DNA from: an uncultured Eubacteriales bacterium
GTDB taxonomy: Bacteria; Bacillota; Clostridia; Lachnospirales; Lachnospiraceae
Reading direction: 5' to 3'
NCBI GenBank assembly: GCA_949284175.1
Contig: CASDVE010000023.1
Coordinates: 1 to 49,056, forward strand
Length of the DNA: 49,056 nt
Part shown: positions 24,885 through 32,995 of the stretch, one piece after another
How the letters are laid out: each line of letters opens with the position of its first letter
How positions within the stretch are numbered: position 1 is the first letter of the stretch
Notes under the pieces: generated by a model
What the model saw: the letters and a program-made list of their open reading frames with translations, nothing else
Database searches by the model: none
Told to the model about the DNA's origin: nothing
Made by a program: the position numbers and the translations under genes

Positions 24885-25994
24885 TTAGTTACAAATCACT
24901 TTTTCTGTATCTTTATCAAAGATATGAAGTTTATTCACATCAATTGCAAGTGTTACTTCTGTATCCGCTTTTACTTCTGCACGAGCAGATGTACGAGCGA
25001 TTAATTTCTGTCCTTTTACATCTAAGTATAAGTTTACTTCAGAACCTAACATTTCCACTAATTCTACTTTAGATGTGAATGTAGCATCTTGAGCTAATGC
25101 AATAAATGCCTCTTCTGCATGAATGTCTTCTGGACGAACACCCATCCATACATTTTTACCAACATAATTTTTCAGATCACTTGCTGCCTGAGCTGCTGAG
25201 ATTTTAATTTTAAATCCTGAGAAAGTTGCGAATAAATTATCCCCTTCTTTTGTAATCTGTGCATCCACAAAGTTCATTTCTGGAGAACCGATGAATCCAG
25301 CTACGAACTTATTGCAAGGATCGTTGTAAAGGTTTTGTGGTGTATCCACTTGTTGAATCACACCATCTTTCATAACAACGATTCTATCACCCATTGTCAT
25401 AGCCTCTGTCTGGTCATGTGTTACATATACAAAGGTTGTTCCTAACTGTTTATGAAGTTTTGTAATCTGACTTCTCATTTCTGTACGAAGTTTCGCATCA
25501 AGGTTAGATAATGGCTCATCAAGTAAGAATACTTCTGGATTACGAACCATTGCACGACCTAAAGCAACACGCTGTCTTTGTCCACCAGAAAGTGCCTTTG
25601 GTTTACGATCTAATAAGTGATCAATATCAAGGATCTTTGCTGCCCAATGCACTTTTTCATCGATCTCTTCTTTTGGAACTTTTCTTAATGTAAGACCGAA
25701 TGCCATGTTTTTATAAACTGTCATATGTGGATAAAGAGCATAACTTTGGAATACCATAGCAATATCACGATCTTTTGGTGCAACATCATTTACGATGCGA
25801 TCTCCAATCCATAACTCACCACTTGTAATCTCTTCAAGACCTGCAATCATACGAAGTGTTGTAGATTTACCGCAACCAGATGGTCCTACTAAGATTACAA
25901 ATTCTTTATCTTCAATTTTTAAATTTAAATCTGGTACAACTGTTACATTTCCTGGATATGTTTTCTCTACATGTTTAAATTCAATACTTGCCAT
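24885..25994 (-). CDS. msmX: Carbohydrate ABC transporter ATPase, UgpC/MsmX type
   Basis: A 369-residue ATPase that energises sugar ABC importers. It has Walker A GPSGCGKST (37-45), Q-loop FQSYALYPHMTV (82-93), signature LSGGQRQRVALGRAM (135-149), Walker B LLDEPLSNLDAKLR (157-170), switch VYVTHDQTEAMT and the C-terminal TOBE/MOP regulatory domain. ATG 25994 has AGGAGG 10 nt upstream; the frame stays open 41 codons further but without a ribosome site. No permease or binding protein adjoins it, which fits a shared multitask ATPase serving several sugar transporters. Followed closely by the HPr-like gene. Confidence 0.92.
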   Translation of the reverse strand: MASIEFKHVEKTYPGNVTVVPDLNLKIEDKEFVILVGPSGCGKSTTLRMIAGLEEITSGELWIGDRIVNDVAPKDRDIAMVFQSYALYPHMTVYKNMAFGLTLRKVPKEEIDEKVHWAAKILDIDHLLDRKPKALSGGQRQRVALGRAMVRNPEVFLLDEPLSNLDAKLRTEMRSQITKLHKQLGTTFVYVTHDQTEAMTMGDRIVVMKDGVIQQVDTPQNLYNDPCNKFVAGFIGSPEMNFVDAQITKEGDNLFATFSGFKIKISAAQAASDLKNYVGKNVWMGVRPEDIHAEEAFIALAQDATFTSKVELVEMLGSEVNLYLDVKGQKLIARTSARAEVKADTEVTLAIDVNKLHIFDKDTEKVICN

Positions 25995-26097
25995 TATGTA
26001 ATACCCTCCTAAACTTCTCAACCATTTGATGATAGAAACATTGCTAATTCTCATTGTTTCTGTTCCTATCATATCATGACATTTTTCCTTTCTCAAG

Positions 26098-26134
26098 GGT
26101 AAAATATTGATATTCATGGTAAAATATTGATATT
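26098..26134. repeat. Two direct repeats upstream of the sugar-ABC ATPase gene
   Basis: GGTAAAATATTGATATT occurs at 26098-26114 and again at 26118-26134, exactly 20 bp apart, about two helical turns. It lies about 105-140 bp before the ATPase start, suggesting a tandem operator. Confidence 0.55.
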
Positions 26135-26236
26135 AATTTATTTCAATTGTCATGTATTTTTATATATTTTATACATATCCATACAATAACGTTCCATTGG
26201 CTCTTTCATCCATACAATTGTTTCCCCTCTTCCCCC

Positions 26237-26860
26237 TTAGTCTTTGATATCCTCTTTCATTTCCAGCAACTTATTATCTAAATAGTAAATCATTTCTGCA
26301 CATTCTCGTAATCCCCTTTGCAGATGTACAGGAACTTCCCCACCATATTGATAAAAGATTTTACTTTCTAAGTTTGCCCATGTATCCATAGAGCGTGTAC
26401 ACACTTGTACTTCTACTTTTACTTTGGCTGTTATATCCATTAAATGAACAGGAATCGCCACAATCATATGATAACTGCGGTATCCACTTGGCTTTGGATC
26501 AAGGTAATAATCCTTCACCCGCATCACTTCAATATCCTTTTGTCTTGTTATCATATCCACAACCCGATATACATCAGAGGTAAAGGAACAAGTAATGCGT
26601 AAGCCTGCAATATCTTCAATTTCTCGTTTAATATGATCAAGCGTCACCGTCAGACCTTTCATCTGTAACTTGCGTATAATGCTTTCTTCAGACTTAACCC
26701 TCGTCTTGATAGTTTCCATAGGATTATAATTATGAACATATTGAAATTCATCATTTAAAACCTCAAGACGATATTTTAACGTCTTTAAAGCCGAACGGTA
26801 TAAGAATAGCATTTCTTTATATTCTTCCATGACATCTCTAATTTCTGGTAATAAACCCAT
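26237..26860 (-). CDS. relQ: Small alarmone synthetase RelQ
   Basis: A 207-residue single-domain (p)ppGpp synthetase (SAS1/YjbM). It has only the RelA/SpoT synthetase domain, with no HD hydrolase or TGS/ACT region. Visible motifs: KTRVKSEESIIRKL, 'IEDIAGLRITCSFTSDVYRV', the substrate loop 'DYYLDPKPSGYRSYHMIV' and the catalytic EVQVCTRSMDTWANLES. RelQ enzymes make pppGpp/ppGpp in response to wall or nutrient stress, often as tetramers. AAGGAG precedes the ATG. It appears to be transcribed alone from a promoter in the 97-bp spacer upstream. Confidence 0.93.
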   Translation of the reverse strand: MGLLPEIRDVMEEYKEMLFLYRSALKTLKYRLEVLNDEFQYVHNYNPMETIKTRVKSEESIIRKLQMKGLTVTLDHIKREIEDIAGLRITCSFTSDVYRVVDMITRQKDIEVMRVKDYYLDPKPSGYRSYHMIVAIPVHLMDITAKVKVEVQVCTRSMDTWANLESKIFYQYGGEVPVHLQRGLRECAEMIYYLDNKLLEMKEDIKD

Positions 26861-26925
26861 ACAATCAACTCCTTCTCACCAATTCCTATGGATACTATAT
26901 GTTTTTATATATTTTACATATCTTT

Positions 26926-26944
26926 ATTATACCACATTTGTCAA
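26926..26944 (-). promoter_or_regulatory. Probable relQ promoter elements
   Basis: Minus strand shows a perfect TATAAT in an extended -10 (TGGTATAAT), and a perfect TTGACA only 7 nt upstream. The two hexamers cannot pair with each other, so either the extended -10 works alone or TTGACA serves a second start further downstream. Confidence 0.4.
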
Positions 26945-26957
26945 ACGGATCTCCTCA

Positions 26958-27626
26958 CTATTTGATATAACGAAGGCGATTTTTTTCTACATTTTTATAG
27001 AAGATAAAGGAACGATTCATCTCATCCCACGCATCATAAATCTTTCTCATTCCAATTGTGGATTTGATTTTTTCATCTTTTATTTTTTTATTCCCTTGAT
27101 ACAGGACATAATAAAAAGTTTCATTTCCTTTTTTATCATATTTAGAATAATAGTAATCGCAAGAAAGTACCCCATCTTTCATGGACAAATATCCAGTATA
27201 ATGATGACTGCCATAGAGAAGTTCTCTTTGATTGTTTAAAAATAATTCATAAGAACCACTTGTACTTTCCGCCTCACCAATTTCCTTTACAATATAAGCC
27301 TTACTTCCTTTTTTCTTCGGCTTTGCCTCATATAATTTTACATGAAGAACTGTTTTCATTTCTTCAAACCGTTCATCCGATACAAATAAAATGGGCATTT
27401 TCGCTCCTTTTATGGTGTCCACCCGAAAATACTTTACTTTATTTTTCTTTAGAAAGTTGCGATAGGCGGATAAAATGGCTTCCCTTTCTTTTGCATCTTT
27501 TGTCTGTGTCTTTTCCACCTTAATTTGCACAGGCTCTGCGGATACAGAGTTTAAGTTTCCACAAAAAGAAACACCCATAACACAACACATCAAAAATACC
27601 ATTGCTCTTTTTGTTCTTTTTCTCAT
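26958..27626 (-). CDS. Secreted protein of unknown function
   Basis: A 222-residue exported protein. The N-terminus has basic residues, a hydrophobic core (MVFLMCCVMGVSFCG) and a likely cleavage site after SVSA near residue 30. The mature part is lysine-rich with alternating strand-like segments such as 'AKMPILFVSDERFEEMKTVL', 'SGSYELFLNNQRELLYGS' and 'GVLSCDYYYSKYDKKGNETF'. I recognise no domain. GAGGAGGG lies upstream of the ATG. It is followed by relQ after 97 bp, but relQ has its own promoter signals. Function not proposed. Confidence 0.75.
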   Translation of the reverse strand: MRKRTKRAMVFLMCCVMGVSFCGNLNSVSAEPVQIKVEKTQTKDAKEREAILSAYRNFLKKNKVKYFRVDTIKGAKMPILFVSDERFEEMKTVLHVKLYEAKPKKKGSKAYIVKEIGEAESTSGSYELFLNNQRELLYGSHHYTGYLSMKDGVLSCDYYYSKYDKKGNETFYYVLYQGNKKIKDEKIKSTIGMRKIYDAWDEMNRSFIFYKNVEKNRLRYIK

Positions 27627-27660
27627 TTAAAATCCCTCCTCATTCTACGTAAAATTTTTA

Positions 27661-28110
27661 TTAAAGTTCTAGCCCTCTTTCAAGTTCTCTAACAAATAAT
27701 TCTAGCCCTTCTTGATCTTCCTTTGTAAACCGATTTTTTATGGGGCTATCAATATCAAGAACACCCACAATCTCTCCATTTTTATGAATCGGAACTACAA
27801 TTTCTGAATTTGACGCACTGTCACAAGCAATATGCCCTGGGAATTCATGTACATCAGAAACAAGCATTGTCTGATCTTTTTGCACCGCTGTCCCACATAC
27901 CCCTTTTCCTATCGCAATATGAATGCAGGCAGGCTTTCCTTGAAACGGACCTAATACAAGCCTTTTATCTTTCATAAGATAAAATCCAGCCCAATTCACC
28001 TCCTGCAATGCTTCTTTTAATAAAGCAGAAGCATTGGAAAGTGCTGGAATAAAAAAGGGTTCTTCCTCTAAAAATGAACGCAACTGTTTTGCAAGTAATT
28101 GATAATCCAT
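27661..28110 (-). CDS. msrC: Free methionine-(R)-sulfoxide reductase (GAF domain)
   Basis: A 149-residue single GAF domain of the fRMsr family, which reduces free methionine-R-sulfoxide in the cytoplasm using thioredoxin-type electron donors. All three expected cysteines are present: C62 (GKPACIHI), C72 (KGVCGTA) and C96 (GHIACDS). NWAGFYL and VPIHKNGEIVGVLDIDS are the other signatures. The start has AAGGAGG. It is transcribed in the same direction as the SRP RNA upstream but separated from it by a terminator. Confidence 0.9.
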   Translation of the reverse strand: MDYQLLAKQLRSFLEEEPFFIPALSNASALLKEALQEVNWAGFYLMKDKRLVLGPFQGKPACIHIAIGKGVCGTAVQKDQTMLVSDVHEFPGHIACDSASNSEIVVPIHKNGEIVGVLDIDSPIKNRFTKEDQEGLELFVRELERGLEL

Positions 28111-28238
28111 AAAAACCTCCTTAGATTTTCATAATATTTCATTGTCTTTTCTATGAAAATCCTATTTTATTTTAATTAAATAGTATCATACTTTTCCATC
28201 TCTTAACAGTTCCTTTCGTATATACCATAAGAAAACGC

Positions 28239-28274
28239 AAATAAGGCAAGGAACTCATTCCTTGCCTTATTTTT
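28239..28274. terminator. Terminator between the SRP RNA and msrC
   Basis: Arms AAATAAGGCAAGGAA and TTCCTTGCCTTATTT, a near-perfect stem with a 4-nt loop. It would release the SRP RNA transcript on the minus strand; the opposite strand has an even longer T-run. Confidence 0.75.
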
Positions 28275-28310
28275 ATATATTTATAAGATTATTAGTAGTT
28301 AATATTAAAT

Positions 28311-28576
28311 CCGTACAGACGGCTTCGAATTTCTCCTCAAAGACGTTACCTTAGCAGTTTGCTCGATTCAGGCACCCTTACGGCACATAGAAGGTTCCAC
28401 TTAGTGCTGCTTCATTCCTGACCTGACACGGTTCATGGATTCCTATTGCGTAAGACCCAAACGTCAACGCCACTTACTAAGGGCTGCTCCCCAATCGGAA
28501 ACCCTCAGCCAATCCATCACCCCTGCTGTAGCGGATTGCAGGTTTAGGGCACCGCTAGTTCCCCGGCTAGTACGGA
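28311..28576 (-). ncRNA. ffs: Signal recognition particle RNA, large bacterial type
   Basis: About 266 nt, the large Gram-positive form with an Alu-like domain. The two ends pair (CCGTACTAG with CTGTACGG). The universally conserved domain IV reads GTCAGGTCAGGAATGAAGC followed by AGC, close to the consensus GTCAGGTCCGGAAGGAAGC. The 5' part has CTAGCGGTGCCCT and the Alu-type loops GGGGAGCAGCCC. The RNA binds Ffh and targets nascent membrane proteins. End positions are set by pairing and may be off by a few nucleotides. The precursor probably starts near 28620 and carries an AGTCTTT/AAAGACT hairpin ahead of the mature end. Confidence 0.93.
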
Positions 28577-28626
28577 AATTTTATGACATAGTATTGAATC
28601 TCAGTCTTTAAAAGACTGTGCTCTTT

Positions 28627-28655
28627 AGTATAACCTGTTTTCCTTCATTTGTCAA
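28627..28655 (-). promoter_or_regulatory. SRP RNA promoter
   Basis: Minus strand -35 TTGACA, 17-bp spacer, -10 TATACT, about 50 bp before the mature SRP RNA end. Its strength suits a stable RNA. Confidence 0.8.
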
Positions 28656-28684
28656 CGAGAAGAAATCAGTTTTTTCTATCATTT

Positions 28685-29383
28685 TCATTCTTTGTAGACC
28701 ATCTTTTCTGCCTCTTCTTCTGTTAAATATCCATTCTTCACCATACGCCTTAACACTTGTTTTTGTCTTTGAATGGCTTTATCTTTATGCTTATTAAAAG
28801 CATAGGCAGATGGTGCATTTGGAATCCCCGCTAGCATTGTGCTTTCCGCATCGGTCATATGCTTTGCCATCTTACCAAAATATCCTCTACTAGCTTGTCC
28901 CACTCCATAATAGCCATTTCCAAAATAAATGCTATTGACATACATCTCTAAGATTTCGCTTTTGCTATAATTCTTTTCCAGATCAAATGCTACAAAGACT
29001 TCTGCCACCTTCCTTTGGAGGCTTGTTTCCCCTTCAAAATAGAGATTCTTTGCCAGTTGCTGTGTAATACTGCTTCCACCTTCCCTTAATTCCATATATC
29101 GAATATCATTGATCAAAGCTCGTATAATGCCAATATAATCCACCCCTTGATGTTGATAAAACCTTCGATCTTCCACCGCCACCACTGCCTCTTTATACAT
29201 CTTTGGTAAATCAGCAAGGGCGACAAAATCATTAGAACTATATATGACTTCTACTTTCTGTTTTAAAGGTTCTTGTTCCACTGCCATTTTATATTTCTGG
29301 TATCCTAAATAGGTAAACACCCCACATACTATAATTCCAATGAGCAAAACGCTTAAAACAATCCGTTTTAAAAATCGTAACAT
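28685..29383 (-). CDS. mtgA: Monofunctional peptidoglycan glycosyltransferase (GT51)
   Basis: A 232-residue protein that polymerises lipid II into glycan strands. An N-terminal membrane helix (about 7-27) anchors a GT51 domain with all motifs: EDRRFYQHQG with the catalytic glutamate, GGSSITQQLAKN, 'LQRKVAEVFVAFDLEKNYSK', EMYVNSIYFGNGYYGV and AESTMLAGIPNAPSAY. No transpeptidase domain follows, so it is monofunctional. ATG 29383 has AAGGGG 8 nt upstream; the GTG three codons earlier does not. Its wall-building role is shared with murG in this window. Confidence 0.93.
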   Translation of the reverse strand: MLRFLKRIVLSVLLIGIIVCGVFTYLGYQKYKMAVEQEPLKQKVEVIYSSNDFVALADLPKMYKEAVVAVEDRRFYQHQGVDYIGIIRALINDIRYMELREGGSSITQQLAKNLYFEGETSLQRKVAEVFVAFDLEKNYSKSEILEMYVNSIYFGNGYYGVGQASRGYFGKMAKHMTDAESTMLAGIPNAPSAYAFNKHKDKAIQRQKQVLRRMVKNGYLTEEEAEKMVYKE

Positions 29384-29526
29384 CGCTTTCACCCCTTCTC
29401 TTTCGTTTTTACTTCTTTTATAACATGAACTTAGCTCTTGTTGTACTAGGCAAATCCCCTGCTTTGTTTGTTTTTTATTGTATCATAGAAACCTTATCAA
29501 AACCTTAAAGAAACCTTGCAAAACAT

Positions 29527-30012
29527 CTATATACTTTCTTTCTCTTTTTCCCTCTTTTTCTTTTCCCTTACCGCCTGAAAAAATTCCTTCATCATAATGG
29601 AACATTCTTCTTCTAAAACTCCCCGTTCCACTTCTACTTGATGATTAAATCGATCCATTTGTAAAATATTTAAAATAGAACCCGCACATCCTGCCTTTGG
29701 ATTCATAGCTCCGATCACCACCTTTGGGATTCTTGCTTGTACAATAGCTCCTGCACACATTTGACATGGCTCTAGTGTCACATACATGGTGCAACCTTCC
29801 AATCTCCAATCATTTAAAACCTTACTTGCTTTCTTAATTGCCAGCAACTCCGCATGGGCGAGGGTTGTATGTAGCTTATTTCGCTTATTATAACCACGAG
29901 CGATAATTTTATCCTCATACACAATTACACAGCCAATGGGCACATCTCCAACTGCCTCTGCCTTCTTTCCTTGTCTTATAGCCTCTTTCATATACTTTTC
30001 ATCTTGCGTCAT
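29527..30012 (-). CDS. tadA: tRNA adenosine(34) deaminase
   Basis: Zinc deaminase converting A34 to inosine in the wobble position of tRNA-Arg(ACG). The 161-residue protein shows the catalytic HAELLAI (His53, Glu55), PCQMCAGAIVQARI (Cys83 and Cys86 as zinc ligands) and 'GDVPIGCVIVYEDKIIARG'. ATG 30012 is chosen because GGAAGAGAG lies just upstream; the longer reading begins inside the ribosome site. It is divergent from the nrdG-type gene and appears monocistronic. Confidence 0.93.
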   Translation of the reverse strand: MTQDEKYMKEAIRQGKKAEAVGDVPIGCVIVYEDKIIARGYNKRNKLHTTLAHAELLAIKKASKVLNDWRLEGCTMYVTLEPCQMCAGAIVQARIPKVVIGAMNPKAGCAGSILNILQMDRFNHQVEVERGVLEEECSIMMKEFFQAVREKKKREKEKESI

Positions 30013-30061
30013 CTCTCTCTTCCTTTCTAACATTCTTTTATTCTAATACTAGCATTTTTAT

Positions 30062-30091
30062 TTGACTTATGCCTTCCTAGCAAACTATAAT
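30062..30091 (+). promoter_or_regulatory. Promoter of the nrdG-type activase
   Basis: -35 TTGACT, 18-bp spacer, perfect -10 TATAAT, about 55 bp before the ribosome site AAGAAAGG. Confidence 0.65.
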
Positions 30092-30159
30092 AAATTTATT
30101 GAATTTTTCTCTTTTTTAACATTGTTGTCCCTACTTTAACCCCAAGAAAGGATTTTATT

Positions 30160-30861
30160 ATGAATATTTATGGTTTTCAAAAATCAACCTTACTCGATTA
30201 CCCAGAACACTTAGCTTGTACCATTTTCACAGGCACTTGCAATTTTTGCTGTCCTTTTTGTCACAATGGAGGTCTTGTTCTTCATACGGCTTCCTTACCT
30301 TTGATTCCAGAAGAAGAAATTTTTTCTTACTTAAAAAAACGTCAATCCATTTTAGAAGGCGTTTGCATCACCGGTGGTGAACCCACACTTCAAAAGGATC
30401 TAAAACAATTTATTATACAGATAAAACAGTTAGGTTATCAAGTGAAATTGGATACCAATGGTTATCGCCCCCAGATTTTACAGGAATTATTACAAGAACA
30501 TTTACTGGACTATGTAGCAATGGATATTAAAAACAGTCCACAAAGCTATGCAAAAACTTGTGGTATATCCACCATAGAATTAGAACATATCAACACATCC
30601 ATTGCACTATTAAAAAATTCTCAGATTAATTATGAATTTCGTACTACGGTGATTGAGGAGTTGCACTCCGCTGATGATATGCTCGCCATTTCTGAATGGT
30701 TAAAAGGGGACTCCCGCTATTATATCCAGTGTTACCAAGATTCCCCTGATTTAATCATGAAAGGCTATCATGCCCATTCCGTACAAACGCTACAACATTT
30801 TTTAACTCTCATGCTCCCAAATCTTCCAAATGCCAAATTGAGGGGAGTGGATGAGGAATAA
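30160..30861 (+). CDS. nrdG: Radical SAM activase, anaerobic ribonucleotide reductase activating type
   Basis: A 233-residue radical SAM enzyme of the NrdG/PflA-like group (TIGR02495 type). The iron-sulfur cluster motif CX3CX2C is TCNFCCPFCH with C27, C31 and C34; the GGEPTL motif binds SAM. The N-terminal GFQKSTLLDYPEHLACTIF is characteristic of this subfamily. It would install a glycyl radical on an anaerobic ribonucleotide reductase or similar enzyme. No nrdD or other glycyl-radical partner lies next to it, so the partner is unconfirmed. A GNAT gene follows after 21 bp on the same strand. Confidence 0.88.
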   Translation: MNIYGFQKSTLLDYPEHLACTIFTGTCNFCCPFCHNGGLVLHTASLPLIPEEEIFSYLKKRQSILEGVCITGGEPTLQKDLKQFIIQIKQLGYQVKLDTNGYRPQILQELLQEHLLDYVAMDIKNSPQSYAKTCGISTIELEHINTSIALLKNSQINYEFRTTVIEELHSADDMLAISEWLKGDSRYYIQCYQDSPDLIMKGYHAHSVQTLQHFLTLMLPNLPNAKLRGVDEE

Positions 30862-30882
30862 TATAAGAAAGGAACTTTTCTC

Positions 30883-31416
30883 ATGCTTCAATATGAAACA
30901 AAACGCTTGCTTCTAAAAACCGAATTTGAAACTTCTTGGTGTAAAATCTTAGACTTCTATGAAAAAAATAAACAGTATTTTGAACCATATGAGCCCACTC
31001 GCTGTAAAGATTTTTACACACCTTCTTATCAATTGAAAGTTCTTTCTGTGGAATCCCAACTGACAAAAAGCCACAGCTATTTACGACTGTGGCTTTATTT
31101 AAAAGAAGATCCGAAAACAATAATCGGAACGATATGTTTTTCTGATATTTTTCGTCAATCCTCTCTTCTCGGATACAAAATGGATGAAGCGTATACAAAA
31201 CATGGCTATTGCTATGAAGCCTGTGAAAAAGGACTTTCCATTATGAAAACCGATTATCACTTAAACAAAGTGGTGGCATCGGTACTCCCTCATAACCTTC
31301 CATCGATCCACCTATTAGAACGCCTTCATTTCACAAACAGAGGAGAACAAAAAGACCTTATAGAAATCAATCATACCATGGAAAAAGTATTGCTCTACGA
31401 AAAATACTTAACTTAA
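30883..31416 (+). CDS. GNAT family N-acetyltransferase (RimJ/RimL type)
   Basis: A 177-residue acetyltransferase. It opens with the family-typical TKRLLLKTEF strand, has a central 'IIGTICFSDIFRQSSLLGYKMD' (strands beta3-beta4) and the acetyl-CoA/C-terminal segment NLPSIHLLERLHFTNRGEQ. The usual RxxGxG/A pyrophosphate loop is replaced by KHGYCYEAC, common in this subgroup. Substrate unknown. AGAAAGG precedes the ATG. It likely shares the nrdG-type promoter. Its last 9 bp overlap the end of the convergent DUF6128 gene. Confidence 0.85.
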   Translation: MLQYETKRLLLKTEFETSWCKILDFYEKNKQYFEPYEPTRCKDFYTPSYQLKVLSVESQLTKSHSYLRLWLYLKEDPKTIIGTICFSDIFRQSSLLGYKMDEAYTKHGYCYEACEKGLSIMKTDYHLNKVVASVLPHNLPSIHLLERLHFTNRGEQKDLIEINHTMEKVLLYEKYLT

Positions 31417-32805
31417 TTTGGCAATCCAGTACCCAAAAGAACCTGTTTTTATTTGTGTTGGCTTCACAGACAGAAAATCTCTAAACCCAAATTGTAGTGC
31501 CATATATTTTTCTTGATTGTTATAAAGCCCTGGAACTCCTATTATGGATTGCATCGTTCCATCAAGGGTCATAATTCTTCCAATAACGATATAGTGGAAC
31601 TGATAATACCCATGAATTAAAAAACTATTGCTTCCAAAATGCCAATTGGAAATAGAAAGTTTACCAATATCTTGGGGATGGATTCTTACCATCAACATAA
31701 TTTGATGATTGGTAGGATGGTTTACTTTTGGGCATTGTGAGAATAAGTCATTGATTAACTCCTCGGATGTTTTCTCCTTATGATTTAATGGATAGGATTG
31801 TAATTCACTAAAATCATATTGCGACATATCCTCTGTCCTTCCAATGGAACTTCCATTATAAATAGCTTGTAATCCTAAAAAAGTATCTTGATCGATGTTC
31901 AATCCTGGAACATCAAAAAAAGATTCCTCCAAATTTCCCAAATGATCTTCTTCTGGGATGTCTGGAATGGAAGATTCCATCACATCTTGCTCTTGCATCT
32001 CTTCTTCATAAAAAGGAATCCAATCATTTTTTGGTGTTCGATCGGAAGATTTCCAAATCACATTGTTTTCTTCTTCCATCTCCTGTTCAGGTTCTATTTC
32101 CTCTTCTTCTGCCTCATGATCACTTTCCCGTATCTCCTCTTCTTCTGCCTCAGGATCACTTTCCCGTATCTCCTCTTCTAAGGCTATTTCTTCTTCTCCC
32201 GCTCTCTCTTCTTCCAGTTTCACTTCTTGCTCTTGTTCTATCTCTTCCTTCTCTTCTTCTCTAAAGATATCTTCTTGTTCTTCTTTCTCCCTCTGTTCTT
32301 TGCCAAGTTCTACCTTTTCTTCCTCCTCCCTTTTGGACTCCCTTATGTCCCTTTCCTCTCTTTCTAACGGCGGAATTACCTCCACTTTTTGTTCTGGCTC
32401 TTCTTCTTTTCTTGCTTCCTCTTCAAACTTTTGAATGACAATCGGCTCATCATCCCATTCCGTTCCATAAGCCAAGTCTGAATTATAATAAAGGAGCATT
32501 CCTCCCATTTTATCTAGAGGGTGTCCGCTGTCAAAAATAGAGTTTTCCTCCGTTTCTCCCCGATATCTTCCTTCTCCTTTTTGGAATCGAAGAGTACCGC
32601 CTAGCACTCCCTTCAATGCCCCTTTGTCATGATAGTAAAAGTAAACTTGGAAATTTTTATCCTTTAATGCTTTTTCATCTTGAGCATGAATTAAAAGTTT
32701 CAAACTTCCTTGCCTTACATCTATTCGTACATACCCTGCATTCTGCCCTTTTTTCCCACGCTCATATTTATATAAGTACGATACGATTCTTTTATATTCT
32801 GACAT
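31408..32805 (-). CDS. DUF6128-type protein with long acidic linker
   Basis: A 465-residue protein typical of Lachnospiraceae. The N-terminal domain (1-125, 'YVRIDVRQGSLKLLIHAQDE') looks beta-rich. A very acidic Glu/Arg region (about 130-260) follows, then a C-terminal domain (about 290-465) with 'ISNWHFGSNSFLIHGYYQFH' and GYWIAKL. Neither signal peptide nor membrane helix is seen, so it is probably cytoplasmic. Function unknown; the C-terminal part matches what I know as DUF6128, while the linker varies freely. The stop is 9 bp inside the end of the convergent GNAT gene. AAGGAAG lies upstream of the ATG. Confidence 0.8.
   Translation of the reverse strand: MSEYKRIVSYLYKYERGKKGQNAGYVRIDVRQGSLKLLIHAQDEKALKDKNFQVYFYYHDKGALKGVLGGTLRFQKGEGRYRGETEENSIFDSGHPLDKMGGMLLYYNSDLAYGTEWDDEPIVIQKFEEEARKEEEPEQKVEVIPPLEREERDIRESKREEEEKVELGKEQREKEEQEDIFREEEKEEIEQEQEVKLEEERAGEEEIALEEEIRESDPEAEEEEIRESDHEAEEEEIEPEQEMEEENNVIWKSSDRTPKNDWIPFYEEEMQEQDVMESSIPDIPEEDHLGNLEESFFDVPGLNIDQDTFLGLQAIYNGSSIGRTEDMSQYDFSELQSYPLNHKEKTSEELINDLFSQCPKVNHPTNHQIMLMVRIHPQDIGKLSISNWHFGSNSFLIHGYYQFHYIVIGRIMTLDGTMQSIIGVPGLYNNQEKYMALQFGFRDFLSVKPTQIKTGSFGYWIAKLS
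32100..32171 (-). repeat. 36-bp tandem duplication in the acidic linker
   Basis: Two 36-bp units (32100-32135 and 32136-32171) differ at one base and encode EEIRESDPEAEE and EEIRESDHEAEE. Near identity indicates a recent in-frame duplication. Confidence 0.85.
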
Positions 32806-32931
32806 ACTCTCTACTTCCTTTCTATTACGCTATGACATCTCTTTCTCATTTTTTGCCTCTTTTATGTAAGAAATTTAGACAGTTCTTTTCCTTACTGTTA
32901 GCGTATGAAAAGGAGTGGAAATTTATTCCTT

Positions 32932-32971
32932 GCACGAAAAATGGATGTGAAAAACTAATTTCACATCCATC
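32932..32971 (-). terminator. Terminator of ptsG
   Basis: Arms ATGGATGTGAAA and TTTCACATCCAT with loop of 6, followed by TTTTT on the minus strand, 25 bp after the stop. Confidence 0.75.
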
Positions 32972-32995
32972 CCTTGTAAGAAAATTCTTATTCGA

